Shown here piece after piece: positions 34,628-41,308 of a stretch of DNA of 41,836 nucleotides. Source of the DNA: Candidatus Omnitrophota bacterium (GTDB lineage Bacteria; Omnitrophota; Gorgyraeia; Zapsychrales; Fredricksoniimonadaceae); the NCBI GenBank assembly GCA_017987425.1, contig JAGNTT010000001.1, positions 1 to 41,836 on the forward strand. Direction: 5' to 3'. Position 1 is the first letter of the stretch. Every line of letters starts with the position of its first letter. Position numbers and translations under genes: made by a program. The notes beneath the pieces were generated by a model. It was not told the DNA's origin and made no database searches. It saw nothing but the letters and a program-made list of their open reading frames with translations.

Positions 34628-35155
34628 TTAGGATCCTCCCTTTTTTTCACTATACTGTTTCAAAATTGATAACAGATCACGACTCTTTGCGTTTAATATG
34701 TTAGCCAGCTTGGTAGCCGGTGATTGCATGAGAGAAAGTAATTTTGCGATGAGAACTTCACGGGAAGGCAGATCGGAAAGACGGGTGACATCTTCTTTTG
34801 GCAGGAATGCCCCATCCAGAAGGCCTCCCTGGACCGCAAAACCTTTACACTCTTTGGAAAACTTGACGAGGATTTTGGAGATTTCAGCGGCATCCGAATC
34901 CGTATGGACGAAGGCCACCTGATTGTTGACATCGGCAGCAGCAGGCGCCAAAGGCTGATCTTTAAGGGCAATACGTGCGATCTTGCTCTTTGTGACCTTC
35001 ATTTTGGCGGACTTCTTGCTCAGATCCTTACGCAAGATGTTCATTTGAGCCGCGGAAACTCCGCTGTAACTGACTAAGAACGTATTTTGATTCTTTTCAA
35101 CACCATCTTTGATGGCGCCGACTAACTGTTTTCTGAAAATTTCTCCGACCTTCAT
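34628..35155 (-). CDS. rplJ: 50S ribosomal protein L10
   Basis: L10 (175 residues) is the base of the L7/L12 stalk, and in E. coli the L10-L12 complex represses this operon's translation. The sequence shows [20 protein letters not shown], then [20 protein letters not shown] (about 27-46) and the L1/L10 family body. It ends with a helix that would bind L12 dimers ([20 protein letters not shown], then [11 protein letters not shown]). Its start overlaps the rplA stop by 4 nt (ATGA). Because rplA and rplJ overlap, there is no separate rplJ leader of the E. coli kind. Confidence 0.98.
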   Translation of the reverse strand: MKVGEIFRKQLVGAIKDGVEKNQNTFLVSYSGVSAAQMNILRKDLSKKSAKMKVTKSKIARIALKDQPLAPAAADVNNQVAFVHTDSDAAEISKILVKFSKECKGFAVQGGLLDGAFLPKEDVTRLSDLPSREVLIAKLLSLMQSPATKLANILNAKSRDLLSILKQYSEKKGGS

Positions 35156-35832
35156 AACGTCACCTTTATTCCCGGCCCCATAGTCGTGGAAAGAGCCAAC
35201 GTCTTGATCAAATTTCCTTTGACGCTGTTTGGTTTGGCATGATTCACAGCATCAATGACATGGGTTGCGTTTTCAATCAGTTGATCTTCATTGAACGATC
35301 TCTTGCCGATTCCGACATGAATACCGCCCTGCTTGTCGGATTTGAACTCAATGCGTCCGGCTTTAACCTCGTTAATTGTGCGAACAACGTCGGTTGTGAC
35401 GGTGCCTGCTTTGGGGCTCGGCATCAGGCCGCGGGGGCCAAGAACCTTACCCAGCTTGCTGATTTCGCGCATCATATCGGGGGTTGCCACAACGCAATCG
35501 AATTCCATAAATCCGCTGGCGACTTTAGCGACCAAGTCGGCACCGCCCACATGATCAGCACCTGCGTCCTTGGCTTTCTGCACATTATCACCCGTGCAAA
35601 AAACCGCAACACGCACTTTTTTACCGACACCGTGCGGAAGTGCCACTGTACCGCGTACAGCCTGATCCGGAGACTTAAGATCGATGCTCAAATGGAAATG
35701 CAATTCAACGGTCTCGTCGAATTTAACCTTCGGAAACTGTGAAACTCCTTTAACAGCTTCGCGTAAAGGTAATGTAACCGTCGGATTAACGCCTTCTTTG
35801 GCTTTTTTCATTCTTTTGCTGAGTGTTGCCAT
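35152..35832 (-). CDS. rplA: 50S ribosomal protein L1
   Basis: L1 (226 residues) forms the mobile stalk at the E site and is an autogenous repressor of rplK-rplA in E. coli. It contains MATLSKRMKKAKEGVNPTVT at the N-terminus, VELHFHLSIDLKSPDQAVRG (about 42-61) and the family signature around FDCVVATPDMMREISKLGKV. It then has LGPRGLMPSPKAGTVTTDVV and GIHVGIGKRSFNEDQLIEN. The ATG at 35832 is used; a longer frame beginning at 35853 would overlap rplK and adds no conserved sequence. The gap to rplK is 4 nt. Confidence 0.98.
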   Translation of the reverse strand: MATLSKRMKKAKEGVNPTVTLPLREAVKGVSQFPKVKFDETVELHFHLSIDLKSPDQAVRGTVALPHGVGKKVRVAVFCTGDNVQKAKDAGADHVGGADLVAKVASGFMEFDCVVATPDMMREISKLGKVLGPRGLMPSPKAGTVTTDVVRTINEVKAGRIEFKSDKQGGIHVGIGKRSFNEDQLIENATHVIDAVNHAKPNSVKGNLIKTLALSTTMGPGIKVTL

Positions 35833-35836
35833 AGTT

Positions 35837-36262
35837 TTATCCCTTGATTTCAATTCCCATGCTTCGGCATGTTCCGGAAATAACGGTAATCGCTTGTTTA
35901 AGATCTGCCGTATTCAAATCTTCCATTTTCATTTTCGCAATTTCCTCGACCTGCTTCAGGGTCAAACTGCCGATGACTTCCTTACCAGCGGTACCGGAAG
36001 CTTTCGCCAATTTTGCTGACTTTTTGATTAAAGCGGTGGAAGGAGGGGTTTTGATTATGAAATCGAACGATTTGTCTTTATAGACTGAAATGATGACCGG
36101 AAGCGGGATCGGATCGCGACCTTTAGTTTTGTCATTAAACTGCTTACAAAAGCCCATGATGTTGACCCCGTGCTGACCTAGGGCTGGACCGACCGGCGGC
36201 GCAGGATTTGCCTGCCCGGCTGCAACGTATAATTTAATTACTGCAACGACTTCTTTGGCCAT
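35837..36262 (-). CDS. rplK: 50S ribosomal protein L11
   Basis: L11 (141 residues) binds the GTPase-associated rRNA and is needed for RelA sensing of deacylated tRNA. Its proline-rich N-terminal domain is the thiostrepton site. The sequence shows [60 protein letters not shown] and the C-terminal RNA-binding [20 protein letters not shown]. The start at 36262 is preceded by a 144-nt spacer after nusG, the site where an L1-responsive leader would be expected. A 21-codon frame also lies there. Confidence 0.98.
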   Translation of the reverse strand: MAKEVVAVIKLYVAAGQANPAPPVGPALGQHGVNIMGFCKQFNDKTKGRDPIPLPVIISVYKDKSFDFIIKTPPSTALIKKSAKLAKASGTAGKEVIGSLTLKQVEEIAKMKMEDLNTADLKQAITVISGTCRSMGIEIKG

Positions 36263-36292
36263 AATGAACTCACTTATTTAAGAGAAACACAA

Positions 36293-36358
36293 CTACTTGT
36301 CACTTTGTAAACTTTTAGTTGCGTTTCCACCCTGTTTAGGGATTAATGATTCACTCAT
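36293..36358 (-). CDS. Possible 21-codon small ORF in the nusG-rplK spacer
   Basis: An ATG at 36358 opens a frame of 21 codons (MSESLIPKQG...) ending in TAG at 36293, 30 nt before rplK. Only a weak GAG is present upstream. The spacer also contains short inverted repeats on the minus strand (CCCTAAACAGGG and a 6-bp CAACTA/TAGTTG pairing that spans the ORF's end). It could be a leader peptide, the surface of an L1-binding leader, or chance. No family is recognised. Confidence 0.2.
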   Translation of the reverse strand: MSESLIPKQGGNATKSLQSDK

Positions 36359-36406
36359 ATCTGAAAATCTCAACAGCAGAGGCAGCTCTCGAGACGATCA
36401 TTCGTT

Positions 36407-36931
36407 TTAAATTTTTTCAACCTGCCAGTATTCCAACTCGACGAGCGTGGCACGCCCGAAAATAGAAACGCTGACCTTGAGTTTCCCCCGGTCAGGATAA
36501 ACTTCCATCACAGATCCATTGAAGTTAGCAAACGGACCCTGCGCAATACGCACAGCCTCGCCGATTTCAAAGATTATCTTCGGCGACGGTTTAGATTCCG
36601 TCTCGACTGTACGCTTCAATATGTTATTGACTTCGCTTTCCGTTAAAGGCTGAGGACGACGGCCCGGTCCGATAAAACCAGTAATACCTGGAGTGGTTTT
36701 GACCAGATACCAGCTTTCCTTGTTCATCTCCATTTTGAGGATGATGTAACCCGGAAAGAATTTGCGTGTTGATATGCGCTTCTTACCTCCACGGACTTCG
36801 GAGACTTGCTCCGTCGGAACAACAATTTCTTCGATATACTGTTTCAGAGCAGTTGTGGCCATGCGACTTTCTAAGCCCGCCTTAGCTCTTTCCTCTGCAC
36901 CCGTTTGTGTGTGAATGACATACCATTTCAT
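36407..36931 (-). CDS. nusG: Transcription termination/antitermination factor NusG
   Basis: NusG (174 residues) binds RNA polymerase across the cleft, links it to Rho or to S10, and affects elongation and termination. The NGN domain is at the N-terminus (MKWYVIHTQTGAEERAKAGL, KFFPGYIILKMEMNKESWYL, TTPGITGFIG). A C-terminal KOW domain is seen as IGEAVRIAQGPFANFNGSVM with RGKLKVSVSIFGRATLVELE. It starts 5 nt after secE, the standard secE-nusG pair. It is slightly shorter than E. coli NusG (181) and lacks the extra insertion domain found in some lineages. Confidence 0.98.
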   Translation of the reverse strand: MKWYVIHTQTGAEERAKAGLESRMATTALKQYIEEIVVPTEQVSEVRGGKKRISTRKFFPGYIILKMEMNKESWYLVKTTPGITGFIGPGRRPQPLTESEVNNILKRTVETESKPSPKIIFEIGEAVRIAQGPFANFNGSVMEVYPDRGKLKVSVSIFGRATLVELEYWQVEKI

Positions 36932-36936
36932 AAGCG

Positions 36937-37188
36937 TTATCTATTGATGATCAGTGATAGAAATTTTGAAAGAGCGAAGTCCGTTATTCCGATAAAAACC
37001 GCCAAAGCAATTGAACTCAGCAAAACAATCCACGTTGAATCTATAAGTTCTTTTCTTGTCGGCCATGAAACTTTTTTTAGTTCGACGGAAACTTCCGTCA
37101 GAAATACCCTGATTCTTTCCCGGTAAATGAAAACAGTTACGAGAATTCCCGCGGCAACAATGATCGTTATTATTTTTTGAACGTCCAT
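36937..37188 (-). CDS. secE: Protein translocase subunit SecE
   Basis: A SecE of 83 residues that clamps the SecY pore. It has a hydrophobic N-terminal segment (about 5-20, VQKIITIIVAAGILVTVFIY), then the conserved amphipathic helix and hinge (EVSVELKKVSWPTRKELIDS, about 32-51). A C-terminal transmembrane helix follows (IVLLSSIALAVFIGITDFAL). This is longer than the single-span minimal SecE. The ATG at 37188 is chosen because the longer in-frame start at 37230 would lie inside the tRNA-Trp gene. The ribosome binding site is weak (CGGAA). The next gene, nusG, is 5 nt away. Confidence 0.96.
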   Translation of the reverse strand: MDVQKIITIIVAAGILVTVFIYRERIRVFLTEVSVELKKVSWPTRKELIDSTWIVLLSSIALAVFIGITDFALSKFLSLIINR

Positions 37189-37203
37189 ATAAAAATAATT
37201 CCG

Positions 37204-37277
37204 CAGGCCAGGCAGGAGTCGAACCTGCAACCTTCGGTTTTGGAGACCGTCGCTCTACCAATTGGAGCTACTGGCCT
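37204..37277 (-). tRNA. tRNA-Trp (anticodon CCA)
   Basis: A 74-nt cloverleaf reads on the minus strand: acceptor AGGCCAG with CTGGCCT, D-arm GCTC/GAGC, anticodon loop CTCCAAA with CCA at its centre, variable loop AGGTT, and T-arm GCAGG/CCTGC with loop TTCGACT. The discriminator is G, as expected for tryptophan. The top pair of the anticodon stem would be A-A (positions 27-43), a mismatch. CCA is not encoded at the 3' end. It lies between rpmG and secE, the same placing as in many bacteria. Confidence 0.97.
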
Positions 37278-37331
37278 ATCGCTATCTCCTTCGTCGATCA
37301 GGCCAAGCCTCACCGACGCACCACCTAAAAA

Positions 37332-37484
37332 TTACTTCTTAGTTTCCTTGTGAGGAGTGTGCTTCCGACAAAACCGACAATATTTGCTTGTCTCAATACG
37401 TTCGGGTTTTTTCTTTTTATCTTTGGTACTGTTGTAAGTAACCCTGTTACAAACCGTGCATTGAAAATGGATAATTTCTCGCAT
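37332..37484 (-). CDS. rpmG: 50S ribosomal protein L33, zinc-binding form
   Basis: A 50-residue protein translated from the sequence between the two tRNA genes. It opens MREIIHFQCTVCNRVTYNST and ends KHTPHKETKK. Two CXXC pairs, Cys9/Cys12 and Cys36/Cys39, give the zinc-ribbon form of L33, with the conserved Lys/Glu-rich stretch KKKKPERIETSKYC between. L33 lies near the E site of the large subunit. The location between tRNA-Thr and tRNA-Trp just before secE is a well-known arrangement. The cysteine-free paralogue is not in the window. Confidence 0.97.
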   Translation of the reverse strand: MREIIHFQCTVCNRVTYNSTKDKKKKPERIETSKYCRFCRKHTPHKETKK

Positions 37485-37515
37485 TGCAAATCTTCTTTTT
37501 GTAGCTGAAGGTTAA

Positions 37516-37588
37516 AGCCCCCGACCGGAATCGAACCGGTGGCCTCGTCCTTACCAAGGACGTGCTCTACCGGCTGAGCTACAGGGGC
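37516..37588 (-). tRNA. tRNA-Thr (anticodon GGT)
   Basis: A 73-nt cloverleaf on the minus strand: acceptor GCCCCTG with CGGGGGC, D-arm GCTC/GAGC, anticodon stem CGTCC/GGACG with loop TTGGTAA (anticodon GGT, reading ACC and ACU), variable loop AGGCC, and T-arm ACCGG/CCGGT with loop TTCGATT. The discriminator base is T and CCA is not encoded. It is the first gene after the main promoter, so the protein genes downstream must be released from it by tRNA processing. Confidence 0.97.
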
Positions 37589-37605
37589 ATAAAATATAAA
37601 AACAA

Positions 37606-37634
37606 AGTATATTAATATAGATTATGTTTGTCAA
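37606..37634 (-). promoter_or_regulatory. Strong sigma70-type promoter for the tRNA-ribosomal cluster
   Basis: On the minus strand a perfect -35 hexamer TTGACA (37634-37629), a 17-nt spacer and -10 TATACT (37611-37606, 5 of 6 matches) lie in an AT-rich stretch, with AT-rich sequence also upstream of the -35. Transcription would start near 37599, about 11 nt before tRNA-Thr. No comparably good promoter is seen within the following 31 kb, although internal ones cannot be excluded. Confidence 0.88.
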
Positions 37635-37686
37635 GTTTTATTTTGTAACAAAAAGAAATATAATCATTTAAGCGCCGACCACAAAC

Positions 37687-38847
37687 CTAAATAAGTCTTA
37701 AAAATCTGCGCTTACCAACCTTGAGCACGCCATTTTTCAACTTAGCATGCTCATTTTCAATCAAATCACCGTCGAGAGTAACCGCTTTTTGCTGAATAAG
37801 ACGCCGAGCTTCATTTTTGGACGGCGCCATTTTCCAACCAAGCATAATTGACACAACATCTTCATTGACTTTGAGTTTATGCTCTGGAATATCATCCGGC
37901 ACCTGGTGCTGACTGAACACCGATTCAAATTGCGAACGAGCTTCTTGCGCTTTTTCCTGACCATAAAACTGCGCAACGATTTTCTGTGCCAACTGCAATT
38001 TGGATTCTTTAGGATGAACATCTTTAATGGATTTTAAATCCACATCCGTCAGAAGTTCATAATACCGCGCCATCAGATCGTCGGAGATTGACATAATCTT
38101 TCCGAAAATGTCGTCGGCTTTTTCATTAATGCCGATATAGTTTCCGAGCGACTTGGACATCTTTTGGACGCCGTCAGTTCCCTCCAACAAAGGCGTCATG
38201 ATGACGACTTGCGGAGGCTGATTGTAAGCTTCCTGAAGTTGGCGTCCCATCAAAAGATTGAACTTTTGGTCTGACCCGCCAAGCTCAATGTCCGCTTTCA
38301 AATGAACTGAATCATATCCTTGTAAAAGCGGATAAATGAATTCAAGCAGACTAATCTCTCTGCCGGATTCAAAACGTTTCTTGAAGTCGGCGCGGGCGAG
38401 CATTTGCGCAACCGTGGAATGAGCGGTCAGCTCCAGAATGTCCTGTGGCGATAATTTTGCCAGCCAATGACTGTTGAAAACTACTTCCGTCTTCTTGGAA
38501 TCAAGAATTTTGAAGACTTGCTTTTTGTAAGTCTGAGCGTTGACTTCAATCTCCTGAAGACTCATTTTCCGACGGAGCTGGTCTTTACCGGTCGGATCTC
38601 CGACCTGGGCGGTAAAATCACCAATGAGAAAAAACACACGATGGCCTAATTCTTGAAATAATTTAAGCTTGTTGAGCAAAACAGTATGACCAAGATGAAT
38701 ATCGGGAGCCGTCGGATCAAAACCCGCTTTAACAACAAGGGGCTTTTTGTTCTTCTGGCTGTATGTGAGCTTCGCCTCTAATCCCTCGGGGTTAATAATT
38801 TCAACCGTACCCCGAGTGATCTGTTCGATAATGTCGCTCACACTCAT
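37687..38847 (-). CDS. tyrS: Tyrosine--tRNA ligase
   Basis: TyrRS (386 residues) is a class Ic synthetase charging tRNA-Tyr. The HIGH-type signature is HLGH (51-54) and KMSKS is exact (229-233). The tyrosine pocket contains FLIGDFTAQVGDPTGKDQ and GYDSVHLKADIELGGSDQKF (about 178-197). The long N-terminal lead and this pocket fit the TyrRS type 2 (TyrZ-like) group. The C-terminal S4 domain (from about residue 320, KMAPSKNEARRLIQQKAVTL) binds the tRNA. It starts 5 nt after the rpsA stop, so the two are co-transcribed. Its end is followed by the cluster promoter, with no clear terminator between. Confidence 0.97.
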   Translation of the reverse strand: MSVSDIIEQITRGTVEIINPEGLEAKLTYSQKNKKPLVVKAGFDPTAPDIHLGHTVLLNKLKLFQELGHRVFFLIGDFTAQVGDPTGKDQLRRKMSLQEIEVNAQTYKKQVFKILDSKKTEVVFNSHWLAKLSPQDILELTAHSTVAQMLARADFKKRFESGREISLLEFIYPLLQGYDSVHLKADIELGGSDQKFNLLMGRQLQEAYNQPPQVVIMTPLLEGTDGVQKMSKSLGNYIGINEKADDIFGKIMSISDDLMARYYELLTDVDLKSIKDVHPKESKLQLAQKIVAQFYGQEKAQEARSQFESVFSQHQVPDDIPEHKLKVNEDVVSIMLGWKMAPSKNEARRLIQQKAVTLDGDLIENEHAKLKNGVLKVGKRRFLRLI

Positions 38848-38852
38848 AGCAC

Positions 38853-40397
38853 TTACATCCGGGCGCTGACACCGATTTTCATTTGCTCGACATCAACTTT
38901 AATCACGCGAACCTTGAGACGGTCGCCCGGTTTCAAAGACGCAGCCTGCTGCTTATCGATCTCGGATGAATAAACAAGCGCTTCGACATCCTGTTCAAGC
39001 TTTACAAAAACGCCGAAATTAGAATTCATCACGACTTCAGAATCAACTTCCGTTCCGACAGGATAACGTTCGGCTAATTGCGGCCAAGGATTATCCAGAA
39101 GCTGTTTGAGACCCAAGGTAATTTTGCGGTTATCTCCGTCGACAGCCAGAACAACCACCTGGACTTCCTGTCCTTTTTGAACGACTTCCTGAGGATGATT
39201 AACCTTCTTGGTCCAAGACATGTCGGAAACATGGATCATACCTTCGAGACCAGCTTCAAGCTCAACGAAAGCGCCGTAGTCTGTAAAGCCGCGGACCGCA
39301 CCCTTAACTTTTGAACCGACCGGGAATTTTTCGCCCGCCGTCTTCCAAGGGTTATCCCCAAGCTGCTTCATAGAAAGCGAAATGCGCTTATTGTCCTTAT
39401 CAACATTAATGATCTGAACCTCGATTTCATCGCCCAATTTGAACATTTCCTGGGGATTGACGAGCTTCTTCTGCCATGTGATTTCGGACGAGTGCAAAAG
39501 GCCTTCGATGCCCTTGTCGATCTCAACGAATACGCCATAAGGCATGATATTGACGACTTTGCCCTTAACTTTAGTTCCCGTCGGGAATTTGTCATAGACA
39601 GCTTCCCAGGGATTGGAGATGATTTGCTTTAAACCGAGAGAGACTTTGGAATTTTCTTTATCAAAATCGAGGATCATGACTTCGATTTTATCGCCGATTG
39701 AGACGATTTCGGAAGGATGATTGATGCGTGACCAGCTCATATCCGTGATATGAAGAAGGCCGTCCACCCCGCCCAAATCAACGAAAGCGCCGAAATCGGT
39801 GATACCCTTGACAGTACCCTTGCGGCGCTCGCCCTTGACCAGCTGGCCCCAGAGCTTTTCGCGCACTTCCTCGCGTTCTTTCTGAACCATTTCACGGCGT
39901 GAAAGGATCAGATTGCGACGCTGTTTATTCATTTTGGCAACTAAGAAACGGTACTTGTGAGCCATGATCTCATGATTGGAAAGTCCTTTGAATGCGGACA
40001 AAGACATGGGAAGGAACGCTTCAACACCATAAACGTCGACGATGTAGCCGCCTTTGACGACACGGACGATCTTGCCTTCAACCAGATCGCCTTCATTAAT
40101 TTCGTCTGAAATCTTCTGCCAGCCTTTGAGTTTCTCAGCCTTTCCGTGGGAAAGGACCAAGCGGCCGTGATCATCCTCAATCACCTCGATCAAAACATCG
40201 ATCTGCTGACCGACAGTAAGCTGGTCATGACCGCGGAATTCTTCAATATCCACGAAGCCTTCCGATTTAAATCCGATATCTACAACAACTTCCTTGTTCG
40301 TGACGGCAACGATGCTGCCCTTCACAATTTCGCCTTCCTTAATATCTTTAAGGGTACTGGCGTACAACTCATCCATCATTGAACGATTGTCACTCAT
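38853..40397 (-). CDS. rpsA: 30S ribosomal protein S1
   Basis: S1 (514 residues) unfolds mRNA and brings it to the small subunit. Six S1/OB repeats can be marked: about residues 22-86 (GEIVKGSIVAVTNKEVVVDI), 103-168 (GDLVEGKIVRVVKGGYIVDV), 190-256 (RKGTVKGITDFGAFVDLGGV), 275-343, 360-430 and 447-514. Repeats 3 to 5 share the best-conserved HxSDxSW motif (LLHITDMSW, IHVSDMSW). The six-domain form resembles proteobacterial and PVC S1 rather than the four-domain Gram-positive type. The ribosome binding site is AGAGGA. The gene is followed by tyrS after 5 nt and preceded by a promoter and a leader of about 200 nt. Confidence 0.97.
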   Translation of the reverse strand: MSDNRSMMDELYASTLKDIKEGEIVKGSIVAVTNKEVVVDIGFKSEGFVDIEEFRGHDQLTVGQQIDVLIEVIEDDHGRLVLSHGKAEKLKGWQKISDEINEGDLVEGKIVRVVKGGYIVDVYGVEAFLPMSLSAFKGLSNHEIMAHKYRFLVAKMNKQRRNLILSRREMVQKEREEVREKLWGQLVKGERRKGTVKGITDFGAFVDLGGVDGLLHITDMSWSRINHPSEIVSIGDKIEVMILDFDKENSKVSLGLKQIISNPWEAVYDKFPTGTKVKGKVVNIMPYGVFVEIDKGIEGLLHSSEITWQKKLVNPQEMFKLGDEIEVQIINVDKDNKRISLSMKQLGDNPWKTAGEKFPVGSKVKGAVRGFTDYGAFVELEAGLEGMIHVSDMSWTKKVNHPQEVVQKGQEVQVVVLAVDGDNRKITLGLKQLLDNPWPQLAERYPVGTEVDSEVVMNSNFGVFVKLEQDVEALVYSSEIDKQQAASLKPGDRLKVRVIKVDVEQMKIGVSARM

Positions 40398-40573
40398 TTT
40401 AACTTTTCCTCTTCTTCATTGGGATTCTTTGCTTTCAAAGCCTTTCCGATTTAATTACGCACTATAGATCCGAACTTATTTCTCGTCGAAGAATATTTAA
40501 ATTCTATCAATTTTCCCCGAAAACTATTTTATTAGCACGAGGTAGAAAACCATTCAAACACTTATAGATACAT

Positions 40574-40599
40574 CTTTGTTCGGTAAGGCTAAAACAAAG
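40574..40599 (-). promoter_or_regulatory. 7-bp hairpin at the predicted 5' end of the rpsA mRNA
   Basis: CTTTGTT and AACAAAG pair across a 12-nt loop. The first base of the arm coincides with the predicted transcription start near 40599, so the mRNA would begin in a hairpin. Terminal 5' hairpins protect mRNAs from RNase E-type decay in other systems; here that role is inference. Confidence 0.5.
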
Positions 40600-40605
40600 T
40601 GTTTA

Positions 40606-40633
40606 ATTATCGCAAAATAATTTTTTTTGTCAA
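40606..40633 (-). promoter_or_regulatory. Sigma70-type promoter for rpsA-tyrS
   Basis: On the minus strand a perfect -35 TTGACA (40633-40628) is followed by a 16-nt spacer and -10 GATAAT (40611-40606, 5 of 6). An A-tract begins right after the -35. The predicted start near 40599 gives a 5' leader of about 200 nt. A 17-nt alignment with ATAATT is possible but weaker. Confidence 0.85.
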
Positions 40634-40715
40634 TAAAATTTTCCCGATTTACTTGAAATTAAAGACTCTTGATAGCAAACAGTTTAACGTGAACGGAAAG
40701 AAAACAACAGCGGCC

Positions 40716-41297
40716 TCAACGCAGCGCAAAAATACTGTCCATGACCTCTTGGGCGACCTGTTCATAATCACCTTTTGAAACAAAACGGATGGGTTTTCCG
40801 TAACGGACCAAAACCTGCCCCCTTCTCAAAGTTTTGGCCCCCGGCGGAAAGACCTTCTGGGAACCATCCACAAACACCGGAACCACAGGAACATCCGCCT
40901 TCAGGGCTAAAAAGCCTACCCCGGCTTCGATTTTCTTCTCTCCTGGCGTACCGTGACGGGTTCCCTCAGGGAAAAGCAAGAGCGGACGGCCCTTTTTAAG
41001 ACAATCCAGGCTTTCCCTAAGGGCTTTTTTATCGGCCCTATTGCGTTTGACAGGAAAGGCCCATAAAGAGCGCAAAATATATCCCAGCACCGGTCGGTGG
41101 AAAAGCTCATCCTTAGCCATATAATTGAGCCTGCGGCCGGTGGCAATCCCCATGATCATGGGATCCAGATAGCTCACATGGTTACACGCCAAAAGAAACG
41201 CCCCCTCCTTCGGCACATTCTCCCTGCCCTGGATTTTGAGCGGGAAAAACAGAAGACTTAGTAACTTGGTGCTGAAATAGATAATCCAGTAGATCAT
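40716..41297 (-). CDS. 1-acyl-sn-glycerol-3-phosphate acyltransferase (PlsC-type)
   Basis: A 193-residue member of the PlsC family, which acylates lysophosphatidic acid to phosphatidic acid at the membrane. The catalytic HX4D motif is HVSYLD at residues 40-45, the substrate-binding FPEGTR is at 109-114, and PVVPVFVDGS (about 137-146) is typical. One hydrophobic N-terminal segment (about 4-20) would anchor it. The ATG at 41297 is 11 nt after the stop of the upstream membrane gene. An in-frame start at 41429 would overlap that gene by over 100 nt and adds a non-family sequence. Substrate preference is not readable, so the symbol plsC is not assigned firmly. Confidence 0.9.
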   Translation of the reverse strand: MIYWIIYFSTKLLSLLFFPLKIQGRENVPKEGAFLLACNHVSYLDPMIMGIATGRRLNYMAKDELFHRPVLGYILRSLWAFPVKRNRADKKALRESLDCLKKGRPLLLFPEGTRHGTPGEKKIEAGVGFLALKADVPVVPVFVDGSQKVFPPGAKTLRRGQVLVRYGKPIRFVSKGDYEQVAQEVMDSIFALR

Positions 41298-41308
41298 TAA
41301 GGAAGTAA

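Larger units (their letters stand above)
40398..40715 (-). other. Gene-free 318-nt gap: rpsA promoter and leader
   Basis: The gap between plsC and rpsA contains no reading frame that I can support. It holds the rpsA promoter at 40606-40633, a hairpin at 40574-40599 at the predicted transcript start, and about 180 nt of AT-rich leader. I see no intrinsic terminator for plsC in it. The leader is long enough for autoregulation by S1, which is known for rpsA in E. coli, but no specific element is recognised. Confidence 0.6.

Noticed and set aside
36941..37261. 106-codon minus-strand frame running through tRNA-Trp and secE
   Set aside because: It is in a different frame from secE and begins inside the tRNA; the opening residues are a translated tRNA (a familiar annotation artefact).
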